Shown here: one piece after another, positions 16,828 to 24,824 of the stretch
Numbering within the stretch: position 1 is the stretch's first letter
Layout: each line of letters starts with the position of its first letter
Source of the DNA: Mesoterricola sediminis
GTDB taxonomy: Bacteria > Acidobacteriota > Holophagae > Holophagales > Holophagaceae
Direction of reading: 5' to 3'
Assembly: GCF_030295425.1 (NCBI RefSeq)
Contig: NZ_AP027081.1
Span: forward strand, 992,001-1,056,000
DNA: 64,000 nt
Made by a program: the position numbers and the translations under genes
The notes under the pieces: generated by a model
Database searches by the model: none
Told to the model about the DNA's origin: nothing
Seen by the model: the letters and a program-made list of their open reading frames with translations, nothing else

Positions 16828-17739
16828 ATGCACCGCAACCGCCACGCCCAGACCCTTCGCCGCGCCGTGACCCTCACGGGGCGGGGCCTGCATGGCAACC
16901 AGCCCTGCACCGTCACCCTCCTGCCTGCCGATCACGCGACCGGCCTCGTCTTCCGCCACACCCCCACGGGCGTGGAGATCCCGGCCCTGGCCGAGCACGT
17001 GGGCGACTGCAGCCTGGCCACCTCCCTGACCAAGGACGGCGTCCGGCTCCAGACCATCGAGCACCTCCTCTCCGCCCTCGTCGGGCTGGGGGTGGATCAC
17101 CTGGTCATCGAGGTGGACGGCGAGGAACTCCCCATCCTGGACGGCAGCGCCGAGCCCTGGGTGCGCCTGATCCAGGAGGCCGGCCTCCGCGCCATGGCCA
17201 TCTGGCCCCGCGCCCTCCGGATCCTCAAGCCCATCGAGGTCCGCCGGGGCGACAAGTGGATGCGCGTCTCCCCCTGGGACGGCCTCCGCCTGGCCTACAC
17301 CATCGTCTACGACAACCCTTACATCGGCCGCCAGAGCCGGGAGCTCACCCTGACCCCCGACAAGTACCTGGCCGAGCTGGGCCGGGCCCGGACCTTCTGC
17401 CTCGAGAGCGACATCGCCTTCATGCGCAGCCGCGGGCTGGCCCTGGGCGGCAGCCTCGAGAACGCCGTGGTCTTCGGCGCCGACGGCCCCCTGAACGACG
17501 CCCTCCGGTTCGAGGACGAAGCCGTCCGCCACAAGATGATGGACCTGGTGGGCGACCTGGCCCTCCTGGGCGCGCACCTGGAGGGGTTCGTCGAGGCCCA
17601 CTGCGCCGGCCACGCCCTCCACGTCGAACTGGCCCGCGCCATCCTGGCGGACCCCACCGCCTGGACCTGGGCTGACGCGGCGACGCCTGCTCGCCCGCGC
17701 CACCTCTTCCTCGGCGCCGCCGAGCCCGTCCCGGCCTGA
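16828..17739 (+). CDS. lpxC: UDP-3-O-acyl-N-acetylglucosamine deacetylase LpxC
   Basis: 303-aa zinc deacetylase, the committed step of lipid A synthesis. Motifs: GRGLHGNQPCTVTLLPA, TIEHLLSALVGLGVDHL (zinc His), LDGSAEPWV, and C-terminal HKMMDLVGDLALLGAHLEG with AHCAGHALHVELARAI carrying the remaining zinc and catalytic residues. Its presence shows that the host makes lipopolysaccharide. A TAGAAT box lies at 16771-16776 with no clear -35. A strongly structured spacer follows the stop. Confidence 0.95.
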   Translation: MHRNRHAQTLRRAVTLTGRGLHGNQPCTVTLLPADHATGLVFRHTPTGVEIPALAEHVGDCSLATSLTKDGVRLQTIEHLLSALVGLGVDHLVIEVDGEELPILDGSAEPWVRLIQEAGLRAMAIWPRALRILKPIEVRRGDKWMRVSPWDGLRLAYTIVYDNPYIGRQSRELTLTPDKYLAELGRARTFCLESDIAFMRSRGLALGGSLENAVVFGADGPLNDALRFEDEAVRHKMMDLVGDLALLGAHLEGFVEAHCAGHALHVELARAILADPTAWTWADAATPARPRHLFLGAAEPVPA

Positions 17740-17744
17740 TTTCA

Positions 17745-17914
17745 GGCCCCGGGGCCCGTGCCCTGGGCTCGTGCCGCGTCCGCCAAGTCCCTTGGATCAT
17801 CCGTACGCGATGGGAGCGGCACGTGCCGGGGGTCTGGGGGCCCGGCATGGGGCCCCCAGGGGGCGACAGTCGGGAAGGCACCGCCTTCCCGACGCCATAG
17901 GGGGCGATGCCCCC
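17745..17914. other. Hairpin-rich spacer after lpxC
   Basis: Four stable hairpins in a row with no gene: the palindrome GGCCCCGGGGCC (17745-17756), CTGGGGGCCC with its complement (17834-17859), GTCGGGAAGGC with its complement around a 3-nt loop (17869-17893), and GGGGGC/GCCCCC (17900-17914). The first could end lpxC transcription, though no T-run follows. A 13-bp sequence at 17771-17783 also matches, with one mismatch, the end of the repeat at 17922-17973 in inverted orientation. A structured RNA or a small non-coding element is possible. Confidence 0.5.
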
Positions 17915-17921
17915 GATGGAA

Positions 17922-17973
17922 GTGCAGCGGCCGCTCCCCTCGGATTATTCAGGCAACTTTGCGGACGCTGCAC
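17922..17973 (-). repeat. Short palindromic interspersed repeat, copy B
   Basis: 52 bp whose ends are the inverted sequences GTGCAGCGG...GCACTGC-like (GTGCAGCGTCCGC when read on the minus strand). It matches copy A at 6802-6850, about 88% over 49 bp by hand alignment, in the opposite orientation. It lies just before the HAD gene and next to the hairpin series at 17745-17914. Confidence 0.7.
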
Positions 17974-17985
17974 TAGGCTTGAAGG

Positions 17986-19284
17986 ATGGAGATGACGGAC
18001 GGAGCACCTGTGCCATCGTGGGCGGCCCGGCTGGGGGCGCCCGAAGGGGGCGTCCTCGCCGGGCGCGACCTGTCGGGATTCCTGGAAGCCCTGCTGGACC
18101 CGGGCGCCACCCCCCGCATCCACGTGGCGGGGTCCCTCCAGGGCCAGTGGGCCGCGCGGATCCAGGGGGCGGGCATCGCCTGCGAGGTGCTGCGCCTGGA
18201 AACCGGAAGCGTCCTGGACACCCTCATGGACGCCCTCGCCGCGCCGGCGCCGGGGGAGCAGGTCTGGCTGGACCTGGACCGGCGCCTGGGGCCCCTGGAT
18301 CTGAAGAGCCTCGATGCCTTCCTGGCCTTCGCCGCCACCCGGACCCACCCCCCCCTGGTGGTGCTCCTGCGGGACGACGCCCCCGGCCTGGTCCGGACCC
18401 AGCGGCTGGCCGTGGACCGCCAGGGGCCCGTCCTCCTCCTGAGGGAATCGGGCGAAGGGGCCTATGCCCTGGGCGCCCCCGAACACCTCGCTCGGCTGGC
18501 AGCCCGGGGCGCCGGCGGCGGGGCGCTGCCTTCGGGGTTCCGTCGGCCAGGCTCCCCGGCCCGCGACCTCCTGGTCCTGGACATCGACGGGGTGCTCATC
18601 GACCCGGGGCGCTCCTTCCACGAGGCCGTCGCCCTCGCCCTCAACGAGCTGGCCCCGGCCCTCCCGTGGGATGACGAGCACTACACGGCCTTCAAGCGCG
18701 TCGGCGGGTTCAACAACGACTTCCGGCTGGCGGCCGCGGCCCTGGCCCTGGCGGAGCGGAACGAGCTGGGCGGGCTCCGGGACGCGGCGGGGCGGGGGGG
18801 CTTCCCCCACCTGGAGGCCCGGATCCAGGCCCTGGAACCCCTGTGCCAGACGGCGATCCAGAAACACTACGTGCGCACCCGGCGCCTGGAGCGCCCCATC
18901 ATCACCCGGGCGGAGCTGGAGACCTTCCCCGGGGACGTGGCCATCTTCACCGGGCGCCCGCCGGAGGAGCTCCTCCTGGCCTACCAGGTCCTGGGCTTCC
19001 GCCTCCCGGCCGTCTCCGACGCGGCCCCCCACCTGCGCAAGCCCCGGCCCGAGGGGCTGCTCCAACTGGCCGATGCCTTCCGGGCCAGCCGGGTGATCTT
19101 CGTGGGGGACACCTGCGACGACGCGTCGGCCCTCCGGGACGCCCGGGCCCTGAACCCGGAGGTGGACTGGGTCTTCGCCGCCGTGGGCCCCGACCGCCAG
19201 TGGATCGCCGCCGAGGGCGACCTGACGGCCCCCCGCCTCCGGGATCTCCTCCCCCGGCTCGCCGGAGGTCCGGGGCTTCCCTGA
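17986..19284 (+). CDS. HAD-superfamily hydrolase with unknown N-terminal domain
   Basis: 432 aa. The C-terminal ~250 residues are a subfamily IA HAD phosphatase: LLVLDIDGVLIDPGRSF (motif I, DxDGV), VAIFTGRPPEE (motif II), LRKPRPEGLL (motif III Lys) and VIFVGDTCDDASAL (motif IV). GGFNNDF after the cap start is characteristic of one IA subgroup. The first ~185 residues are a Rossmann-like alpha/beta region I cannot name. A TAGGCT box ends at 17980. GTG 18010 with GGAG five bases upstream is an alternative start. The substrate is unknown; histidinol phosphate is one guess, as the his operon lacks that phosphatase. Confidence 0.75.
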   Translation: MEMTDGAPVPSWAARLGAPEGGVLAGRDLSGFLEALLDPGATPRIHVAGSLQGQWAARIQGAGIACEVLRLETGSVLDTLMDALAAPAPGEQVWLDLDRRLGPLDLKSLDAFLAFAATRTHPPLVVLLRDDAPGLVRTQRLAVDRQGPVLLLRESGEGAYALGAPEHLARLAARGAGGGALPSGFRRPGSPARDLLVLDIDGVLIDPGRSFHEAVALALNELAPALPWDDEHYTAFKRVGGFNNDFRLAAAALALAERNELGGLRDAAGRGGFPHLEARIQALEPLCQTAIQKHYVRTRRLERPIITRAELETFPGDVAIFTGRPPEELLLAYQVLGFRLPAVSDAAPHLRKPRPEGLLQLADAFRASRVIFVGDTCDDASALRDARALNPEVDWVFAAVGPDRQWIAAEGDLTAPRLRDLLPRLAGGPGLP

Positions 19285-19459
19285 CCCCCGGCTTCCGCGC
19301 GGGGCTCCAGACCCGGGGCCTGCGCCATGGTCAGGCCGCCAGGAGCACCGGTGACACCTTGTCCGGCCCCCTCATCCCCGGGTCCAGGTCAGGGCTTCGC
19401 GGGGGCGCGCCGCCTGATGCCCCCTCCTGGAGGGGCCCGTCCTGCTTCGGTACACTCAG

Positions 19460-19563
19460 CCTCCCCAGCGCCTCGGCGATGGGCTTCTCGACAGGGGCTT
19501 CGGCGCAGGTCATCCTTGCGCCGACAGGCCCTTGAGCAAGCCATCACCGAGGCGCTGAGGAGG
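19460..19563. repeat. Long imperfect inverted repeat between convergent genes
   Basis: Two ~50-nt arms meet around a very short centre at about 19510. CAGCGCCTCGG (left) pairs with CCGAGGCGCTG (right) and further out CCTCC pairs with GGAGG; arms match at roughly 80%. It would form a large hairpin in RNA from either strand. It lies in the 331-bp gap between the HAD gene (+) and a small basic protein (-), where I find no gene. It may be a bidirectional terminator, a small RNA, or two inverted copies of a repeat. Confidence 0.6.
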
Positions 19564-19615
19564 CGCGAACGGCAGCTTCGCCTTCAACCCTGGATAGGGG
19601 TCGTCCGAATGGCTG

Positions 19616-20023
19616 CTAGAAGATCGGGTCGCCCGGCTTCCGGCGCCACGCTTCCGTGCGCTGCTTGCCTTCCTTCTGGGCCTTGGCGTCCTTGGCGGCG
19701 TTGGCCAGGGTCTCCAGGAGGTTGCCGCCCACGCGGGTGGCGGCGGCCTTGGTCAGCTCGGGGGTGTGCGGACGATCGGGAGCCTTGGGCTCGCCGGCCT
19801 TCTCGCGGATGACCTCCGCCTGCTCCTTGAGGCGCTTCTCGTACCACACCTTGCGCTTCGGATCCAGGACCCGGACCTTCTTGGGCTGGCCGCCCTTGCG
19901 GAGGGCGGACGCCTTGGGCTTGGTCTCGCGCCGGTCCTCGCGGTGGGTGGATTCGGGGTTGGTGGCTTCTTCCAGGATCTTGGCGAGGTCCGCCAGGCTT
20001 CCAAGGCCGCGCTGATTGCTCAT
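19616..20023 (-). CDS. Small basic hypothetical protein
   Basis: 135 aa, strongly charged and basic: GLGSLADLAKILEEATNPE, then a Lys/Arg-rich stretch (GGQPKKVRVLDPKRKVWYEKRLKEQAEVIREKA) and LTKAAATRVGGNLLETLANAAKDAKAQKEG. No TM segment or signal peptide. I do not recognise a family; a nucleic-acid or ribosome-associated role is only a guess from charge. The start is uncertain: ATG 20023 has AGGAG 12 bases upstream, rather far; the frame is open to 20062. Confidence 0.6.
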   Translation of the reverse strand: MSNQRGLGSLADLAKILEEATNPESTHREDRRETKPKASALRKGGQPKKVRVLDPKRKVWYEKRLKEQAEVIREKAGEPKAPDRPHTPELTKAAATRVGGNLLETLANAAKDAKAQKEGKQRTEAWRRKPGDPIF

Positions 20024-20133
20024 GTGTAGACGAGACTCCTTCAGGGCCTCACCTTGGCCCAATCATCAAGTTTAGCGCCGCAGGTGGGCCGGGGCCAAGC
20101 TGAATTGCTCGGAAATGCAGGGGGACCTGCGGA

Positions 20134-21441
20134 TCACCGCATGGCCTCCATGGGACTCAGGCGCATGGCGCGGAAGGCGGGATAGAGGCCGAAGACGAGG
20201 GAGAGGGCGAGGGCCACCACCCAGGCCATGATCAGTCCATAGGGGTTGACCACGAGGCCGTAGGGGAAGTTGGCGCCCAGGGCCTTGCAGAGCCCGGCTC
20301 CCGCCAGGGTCCCGGCCAGGGCGCCCAGGGCGGCCAGCACCGCGGCCTCCAGGAGGAACTGGACGAAGATCTCCTTGTCGGTGGCGCCGAGGGCCTTCCG
20401 GAGGCCGATCTCGTACCTGCGATCGGAGAATGAAATAAGCATGACTGAGAGGACGCCCACCCCCCCCACCAGGAGCACGGTGCCGGCCAGGCTGAGGAGC
20501 ACCACGGTCCAGCCGTGCATCTGGTTCATGAAGTTCTGCCAGCTCCGGGCGGCCTCGGCCTCCAGGTCCACGATCTCCACATCCCGGATGCCGTGGTGGG
20601 CCTGCTTGGCGCGCCCGACGAGGAGGGCCGACACGTCCTTGAGGTCGGACTTGGATTTCAGCTTCACGGAGAGCTGGCTCAGCTTGTGGGTGGCGTCGAG
20701 GCGGTCCATGTAGGCCTCGAGGGGCACCAGCATGCCGTTGGCGTCCATCCAGGTGTCCTCGTTGAAGATCATGAGCGGCGCGAGGACGCCCACCACCCGG
20801 AAGGGGATGCCGTCGACGAGGATGTCCTTCCCGACCGGGTCGGCTCCGCCCAGGACCTTGGAGGCGAGGCTCGCGCCCAGGACGGCCACGGTGGAGCGCC
20901 GCCTCTGGTCGTCCTCGGTGAGGCCGCGGCCGGAGGCGATGCGCCGGTTCATGACGGGGATCCAGTCCGGGACGTTGCCGGTGACGAAGATGCGCTCGGT
21001 CCCGCCCGCGACGCGGACGCTGACCTGCTTGGAGGCGCGGGGCATGAAGGCCAGCACGGAAGGGTAGGGGGCCGTGAGGCGAGGCACGTCCTCCATGCGG
21101 AGGCCGGGGCTCATGGCGAAGCGCTTCTGCTCCTCGGAGGTCTCCGGGGACTTCTGCCGGATGACCACGGTGCCGTCCCAGCTCATGCCGGCGAAGCCGG
21201 TCGAGATCTTGTCCATGATGCCGTCGAGCACGGAGGTCATCACCACGAGGGCGAAGACGCCCAGCATCAGCAGGGTCAGCGTGAGGATGCTGCGCATCTT
21301 GTGGGCCCAGAGCTCGGTCAAGCCGCTGGAGACCACCTCGAGGGCCAGGGCGAGGCTGTGGCGCAGGCCGGTCCGGGGGACGGCGGGAACGGCCGTGACG
21401 CGGTTCTCCTCGCCGAGGAGGCTGAGGACGGGCTCACTCAT
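20134..21441 (-). CDS. MacB-type ABC transporter permease (second)
   Basis: 435 aa. One TM helix near residue 50 (MRSILTLTLLMLGVFALVVM), a large periplasmic MacB_PCD domain (about 75-300), then a FtsX-type C-terminal bundle of three TM helices with YEIGLRKALGATDKEIFVQFLLEA and the ending RAMRLSPMEAMR. Such permeases transmit energy to a periplasmic adaptor and do not carry substrate across the membrane themselves. It overlaps the other permease by 8 bp and is last in the export operon. Confidence 0.9.
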   Translation of the reverse strand: MSEPVLSLLGEENRVTAVPAVPRTGLRHSLALALEVVSSGLTELWAHKMRSILTLTLLMLGVFALVVMTSVLDGIMDKISTGFAGMSWDGTVVIRQKSPETSEEQKRFAMSPGLRMEDVPRLTAPYPSVLAFMPRASKQVSVRVAGGTERIFVTGNVPDWIPVMNRRIASGRGLTEDDQRRRSTVAVLGASLASKVLGGADPVGKDILVDGIPFRVVGVLAPLMIFNEDTWMDANGMLVPLEAYMDRLDATHKLSQLSVKLKSKSDLKDVSALLVGRAKQAHHGIRDVEIVDLEAEAARSWQNFMNQMHGWTVVLLSLAGTVLLVGGVGVLSVMLISFSDRRYEIGLRKALGATDKEIFVQFLLEAAVLAALGALAGTLAGAGLCKALGANFPYGLVVNPYGLIMAWVVALALSLVFGLYPAFRAMRLSPMEAMR

Positions 21442-22684
21442 AGCGCAGGGCCTCCATGGGGGAAAGGCGGCTGGCCTTCCAGGCGGGGTAGAGGGCGAAG
21501 GCGAAGCCGAAGACGCCGGCCAGCATGATGGCCCAGAGGAAGCTGGAGGGGCTCATGGCGAGGGGCACGCCGAGGTTGTAGGTGATGGTCCAGGAGAAGG
21601 CGATGCCGACGGTGAGGCCCGCGGCGGCGCCCAGGGCGGTGAGGAGCAGGGCCTCGGTCATGAAGGTCTTGAAGACCTCCAGGCCGCTGGCGCCGATGGC
21701 CATCTTCACGCCGACCTCGCGCACGCGCTCCTTGAGGGAGGCCATCTGGATGTTGACGTTGACGATGCCGCCCCCGATCAGCGCGAGCACGCCGGAGAGG
21801 AGGAAGACGATGTTGTAGACGGACTCCTGGCTCTCCTGCTTCCGGAGGCGGGCCGAGACGTCGTCGAGGCGGAAGTCGTCCTGCAGGCGGTGGTTGGCCT
21901 TGAGGAGGCTCGTGAGGTCCCGGCTGAAGGCCCGGATCGCGCCCATCTCGGGCAGGCGGAAGGTGACGCGGTCCGTGCGCTGGTAGCGGTCGCCCTGGAG
22001 CCGCTTCTGGACGAAGGAGGCGGGGGTGGCGATGATGCGGTTCCGCCACTGGAAGATGTTGTGCTGGTCCTCCCGGAACCGGAAGACCCGCTCCTGGAAG
22101 GTGCCCACGACCGTGAGGGGCTTGCCGCCCACGGTGATCACCCGCCCGACGGCGTCGCCGTCCGGGAAGAAGGTCTCGACGGCCTCCGCGCCGAGGATGG
22201 CGACTGGGTCGCCCTGCTCCAGCTCGGTGGCGCTGAAGGCCCGGCCCTGGGCGATGGCGTAGCCCTCCAGGGGGATGAAATCCGCGCCGATGCCGGTGAT
22301 CTGGCGGTCCTGGTCGGCGGTGGGGGTCTGGGTGCGGGCGCGGGCCATGCGGCGGACCGCGACGCCGGCCACGGACTTGGCGCCGAGGTCGGCGCCCTCC
22401 TCCGCGTCCGCGTGGCGGAGGCCCAGGTTCGCGGCCTGGAGGGCCGTGGGCTGGCCGTCCTTCACGATGGCGTTGGGCTGGATGTTGAGCTTGTCGAGGC
22501 CGCCGAGCTTGACGTAGAGGCGGCTGCTCTGGGCGCGCATGCTGTCGGAGATGGAGAACCCGCCCAGCACCGAGGCCACGCCCAGGATCACGCCCAGCGC
22601 CTGGAGGACGGACCTGCCGAGGTTCTCCCGGATCTCCGCCCAGGCCTCCAGCAGCCGCTCCCGGAATGCGCCGGAAACGATCAT
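21434..22684 (-). CDS. MacB-type ABC transporter permease (first)
   Basis: 416 aa with the same plan: TM near residue 25, a MacB_PCD periplasmic domain, and a FtsX C-terminal region (KERVREVGVKMAIGASGLEVFKTFMTEALLLTALGAAAG) ending SRLSPMEALRYE. With the downstream permease it would form a heterodimeric MacB-like membrane core. Its ATG overlaps the ATPase stop by 4 bp. Confidence 0.9.
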   Translation of the reverse strand: MIVSGAFRERLLEAWAEIRENLGRSVLQALGVILGVASVLGGFSISDSMRAQSSRLYVKLGGLDKLNIQPNAIVKDGQPTALQAANLGLRHADAEEGADLGAKSVAGVAVRRMARARTQTPTADQDRQITGIGADFIPLEGYAIAQGRAFSATELEQGDPVAILGAEAVETFFPDGDAVGRVITVGGKPLTVVGTFQERVFRFREDQHNIFQWRNRIIATPASFVQKRLQGDRYQRTDRVTFRLPEMGAIRAFSRDLTSLLKANHRLQDDFRLDDVSARLRKQESQESVYNIVFLLSGVLALIGGGIVNVNIQMASLKERVREVGVKMAIGASGLEVFKTFMTEALLLTALGAAAGLTVGIAFSWTITYNLGVPLAMSPSSFLWAIMLAGVFGFAFALYPAWKASRLSPMEALRYE

Positions 22685-23364
22685 TCGGCGCCTCCGTTGG
22701 CGATGAGGCCGTCCCTGATCTCGACGCGGCGCTGGGCCATGGCGGCGATGCCCAGGTCGTGGGTGACGAGCAGGACGGTGTTGCCCTGCCGGTTGAGGTC
22801 CTTGAAGAGGTCCAGGATCTCGGCCCCGGTGTGGGAGTCGAGGGCCCCGGTGGGCTCGTCGGCCAGGAGCATGGTGGGGCGGTTGGCCAGGGCCCGGGCG
22901 ATGGAGACGCGCTGCTTCTGGCCGCCGCTGAGCTCACCGGGGAGCTTCGTGGCCTTGTCGGCCAGCCCCACCCGCTCCAGGAGCTCGAGGGCGCGCTGGC
23001 GGCGCTCCCGCCGGCCGACGCCGGCGTAGAGCATGGGGAGCTCCACGTTGCGGACGACGGAGGCCTTGGGCAGGAGGTTGTAGGCCTGGAACACGAAGCC
23101 GATCTTGGTGTTCCGGATCCGGGCCAGGTCCGAGCCGGAGAGGCCGTGGACGGGCTTGCCGTCCAGGGCGTACTCGCCCGCCGTGGGGCGGTCGAGACAG
23201 CCCAGGATGGCCATGAGGGTGGACTTGCCCGAGCCGCTGGGGCCGATGAGGGCGATGAACTCGCCGGGCTCGACGGTGAGGTCGATGCCGTTCAGGGCGT
23301 GGACGGCCGTGCCGTTGCTGCCGAAGACCTTGGTGATCTTCGTGGTCTGGATGACGGGGATCAT
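22681..23364 (-). CDS. ABC transporter ATP-binding protein (MacB/LolD type)
   Basis: 227 aa. Walker A LIGPSGSGKSTLMAIL, Q-loop FVFQAYNLLPKAS, signature LSGGQKQRVSIARAL, Walker B TMLLADEPTGALD and the H-loop TVLLVTHDLG are all intact. DEPTGALDS and the short length fit the MacB/LolD branch. The ATPase is a separate protein, unlike E. coli MacB where it is fused to the permease. It drives the two permeases encoded directly downstream. Confidence 0.95.
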   Translation of the reverse strand: MIPVIQTTKITKVFGSNGTAVHALNGIDLTVEPGEFIALIGPSGSGKSTLMAILGCLDRPTAGEYALDGKPVHGLSGSDLARIRNTKIGFVFQAYNLLPKASVVRNVELPMLYAGVGRRERRQRALELLERVGLADKATKLPGELSGGQKQRVSIARALANRPTMLLADEPTGALDSHTGAEILDLFKDLNRQGNTVLLVTHDLGIAAMAQRRVEIRDGLIANGGAE

Positions 23365-23382
23365 GATCCTGCTCCGGCTGCG

Positions 23383-24597
23383 TCAGAAGTTGTCTTCGTC
23401 CTTCTCGACCTTCTTGCGGGTGGGATCCTCGAGGCTGACCTGGTCATCCTTGCCGAGGCCCGAGACGATCTCCACGCGCTCGAGGGTGGCGATGCCGGCC
23501 TTGACGGGGACGACCTCGAAGTAGTCCTTCCAGTGGTCGGAGAGCCACACGAACTTGGACCGGCCCGAGAGGCCTTCCTTGGCGGCGGCCACCTTCTCGG
23601 GGGGGACGTCCTTCTTCAGGCGGTAGACCACGGTCTGGCCGTCGCGGCGCTGCAGGGCCTCCAGCGGCACGCTGACCGCCTTCTCCCGCTTGTCGCCGAG
23701 GATCTCGACATTGGCGCTCATGCCGGTGCGGTAGGCCTCGTTCAGCTCGTCGAGCTTGACCTCGACCTTGAACACCTTGATCTTGTCCACCAGCTCGGCG
23801 GCGGGGGAGACGAAGCGGACCTTGCCCGTGAAGGTCTTCTGCGGGAAGGCGTCCAGGGTGATGCGGACCGGCTGGCCCACCGCGACCTTGGCCACGTCCA
23901 CCTCGTTGACGTTGACCTTGATGATGAGGCTCTTGAGGTCGGCCACGGTGTAGACCACCGTGCCGGAGTTGAAGCTGTTGACGCCGGACATGATGGTGTC
24001 GCCCAGCTCCACGCCCTTCTTGATGATCATGCCCGACATGGGGCTGATGACCTTGGCCCGCTGGGTGGAGGCGTTGCCGGCGATGGGGATGCCGCGGTCC
24101 TCGACGATCTGGTAGCGGGTCTGGGCCGCCTTCAGCGTCTCGGAGGCCAGGTCGCGGGAGACCTTGGCGGCGCGGAAGGCCTGGTCGGAGACGAGGCCTT
24201 CCTTGTAGAGGGCCTCCTGCTGGCGGAAGTCCTTGTCGGCGTTCTGGAAGGAGACCCGCGCCTGGGAGACGCTGCCCTGGACGTCGGAGAGGGTCTGGGC
24301 CTGGTTCACGTCGGGCTCGACCTCGGCGAGCACCTCGCCCTGGGAGACCATGTCCCCCTCGCGGACCTTGTAGGAGAGGACCCGGCCGGAGACGGTGGAC
24401 TTGATGTCGACCTTCACGAAGGGATCGACGACGCCCACCTCGCGGACGCTGACCTGGAGGTCCTCGGCCTGGACCTTGCCGAGCCGGAACGGGAGTTCCT
24501 GTCCGCCCTTGGGCTTCTGGGTGCTCTTGGCGGCGATGAGCAGTCCGCCCACCGCGACGAACCCCACGACGCCTGCGATCCACCAGATCTTTTTCAT
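23383..24597 (-). CDS. MacA/HlyD-type periplasmic adaptor protein
   Basis: 404 aa. N-terminal membrane anchor (MKKIWWIAGVVGFVAVGGLLIA), a lipoyl half (VSGRVLSYKVREGDMVSQGEVLAEVE), an alpha-helical hairpin (about 95-170), the second lipoyl half (VISPMSGMIIKKGVELGDTI) and beta-barrel/membrane-proximal domains. It would link the MacB-like complex to an outer-membrane TolC-like channel, not found in the window. First gene of the export operon, 18 bp before the ATPase; GGGGGAA precedes the ATG. Confidence 0.92.
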   Translation of the reverse strand: MKKIWWIAGVVGFVAVGGLLIAAKSTQKPKGGQELPFRLGKVQAEDLQVSVREVGVVDPFVKVDIKSTVSGRVLSYKVREGDMVSQGEVLAEVEPDVNQAQTLSDVQGSVSQARVSFQNADKDFRQQEALYKEGLVSDQAFRAAKVSRDLASETLKAAQTRYQIVEDRGIPIAGNASTQRAKVISPMSGMIIKKGVELGDTIMSGVNSFNSGTVVYTVADLKSLIIKVNVNEVDVAKVAVGQPVRITLDAFPQKTFTGKVRFVSPAAELVDKIKVFKVEVKLDELNEAYRTGMSANVEILGDKREKAVSVPLEALQRRDGQTVVYRLKKDVPPEKVAAAKEGLSGRSKFVWLSDHWKDYFEVVPVKAGIATLERVEIVSGLGKDDQVSLEDPTRKKVEKDEDNF

Positions 24598-24824
24598 GGA
24601 TTCCCCCGTCTGTCGAATATCCAGTCCTCGATTGTCCTTGAGAGGTCGGTGAGGCTACGGGTCCATGATCCGCCCGTTTAGGTGGATGGAGGGCCGGCAT
24701 TCGGCGGAGCCCGCGCCGCGATCGGCGAACGCCCGGCCCCGGCCGGTGAACGCCGGCCCCCGGCCACCGGGACCGGCTAAGCTGGTGACCGGGGCGGGAG
24801 GCGGGAAGCGGTGGAGATCCGGGC
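24598..24824. other. Spacer between divergent export operon and lipoprotein gene
   Basis: 227 bp with no gene. The half near macA contains TATTCG (minus) without a good -35. The half near 24720-24790 is made of GCCGG/CCGGC-rich inverted repeats (for example GGCCGGTGAACGCCGGCC) and could fold strongly. No recognisable operator. Confidence 0.35.
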
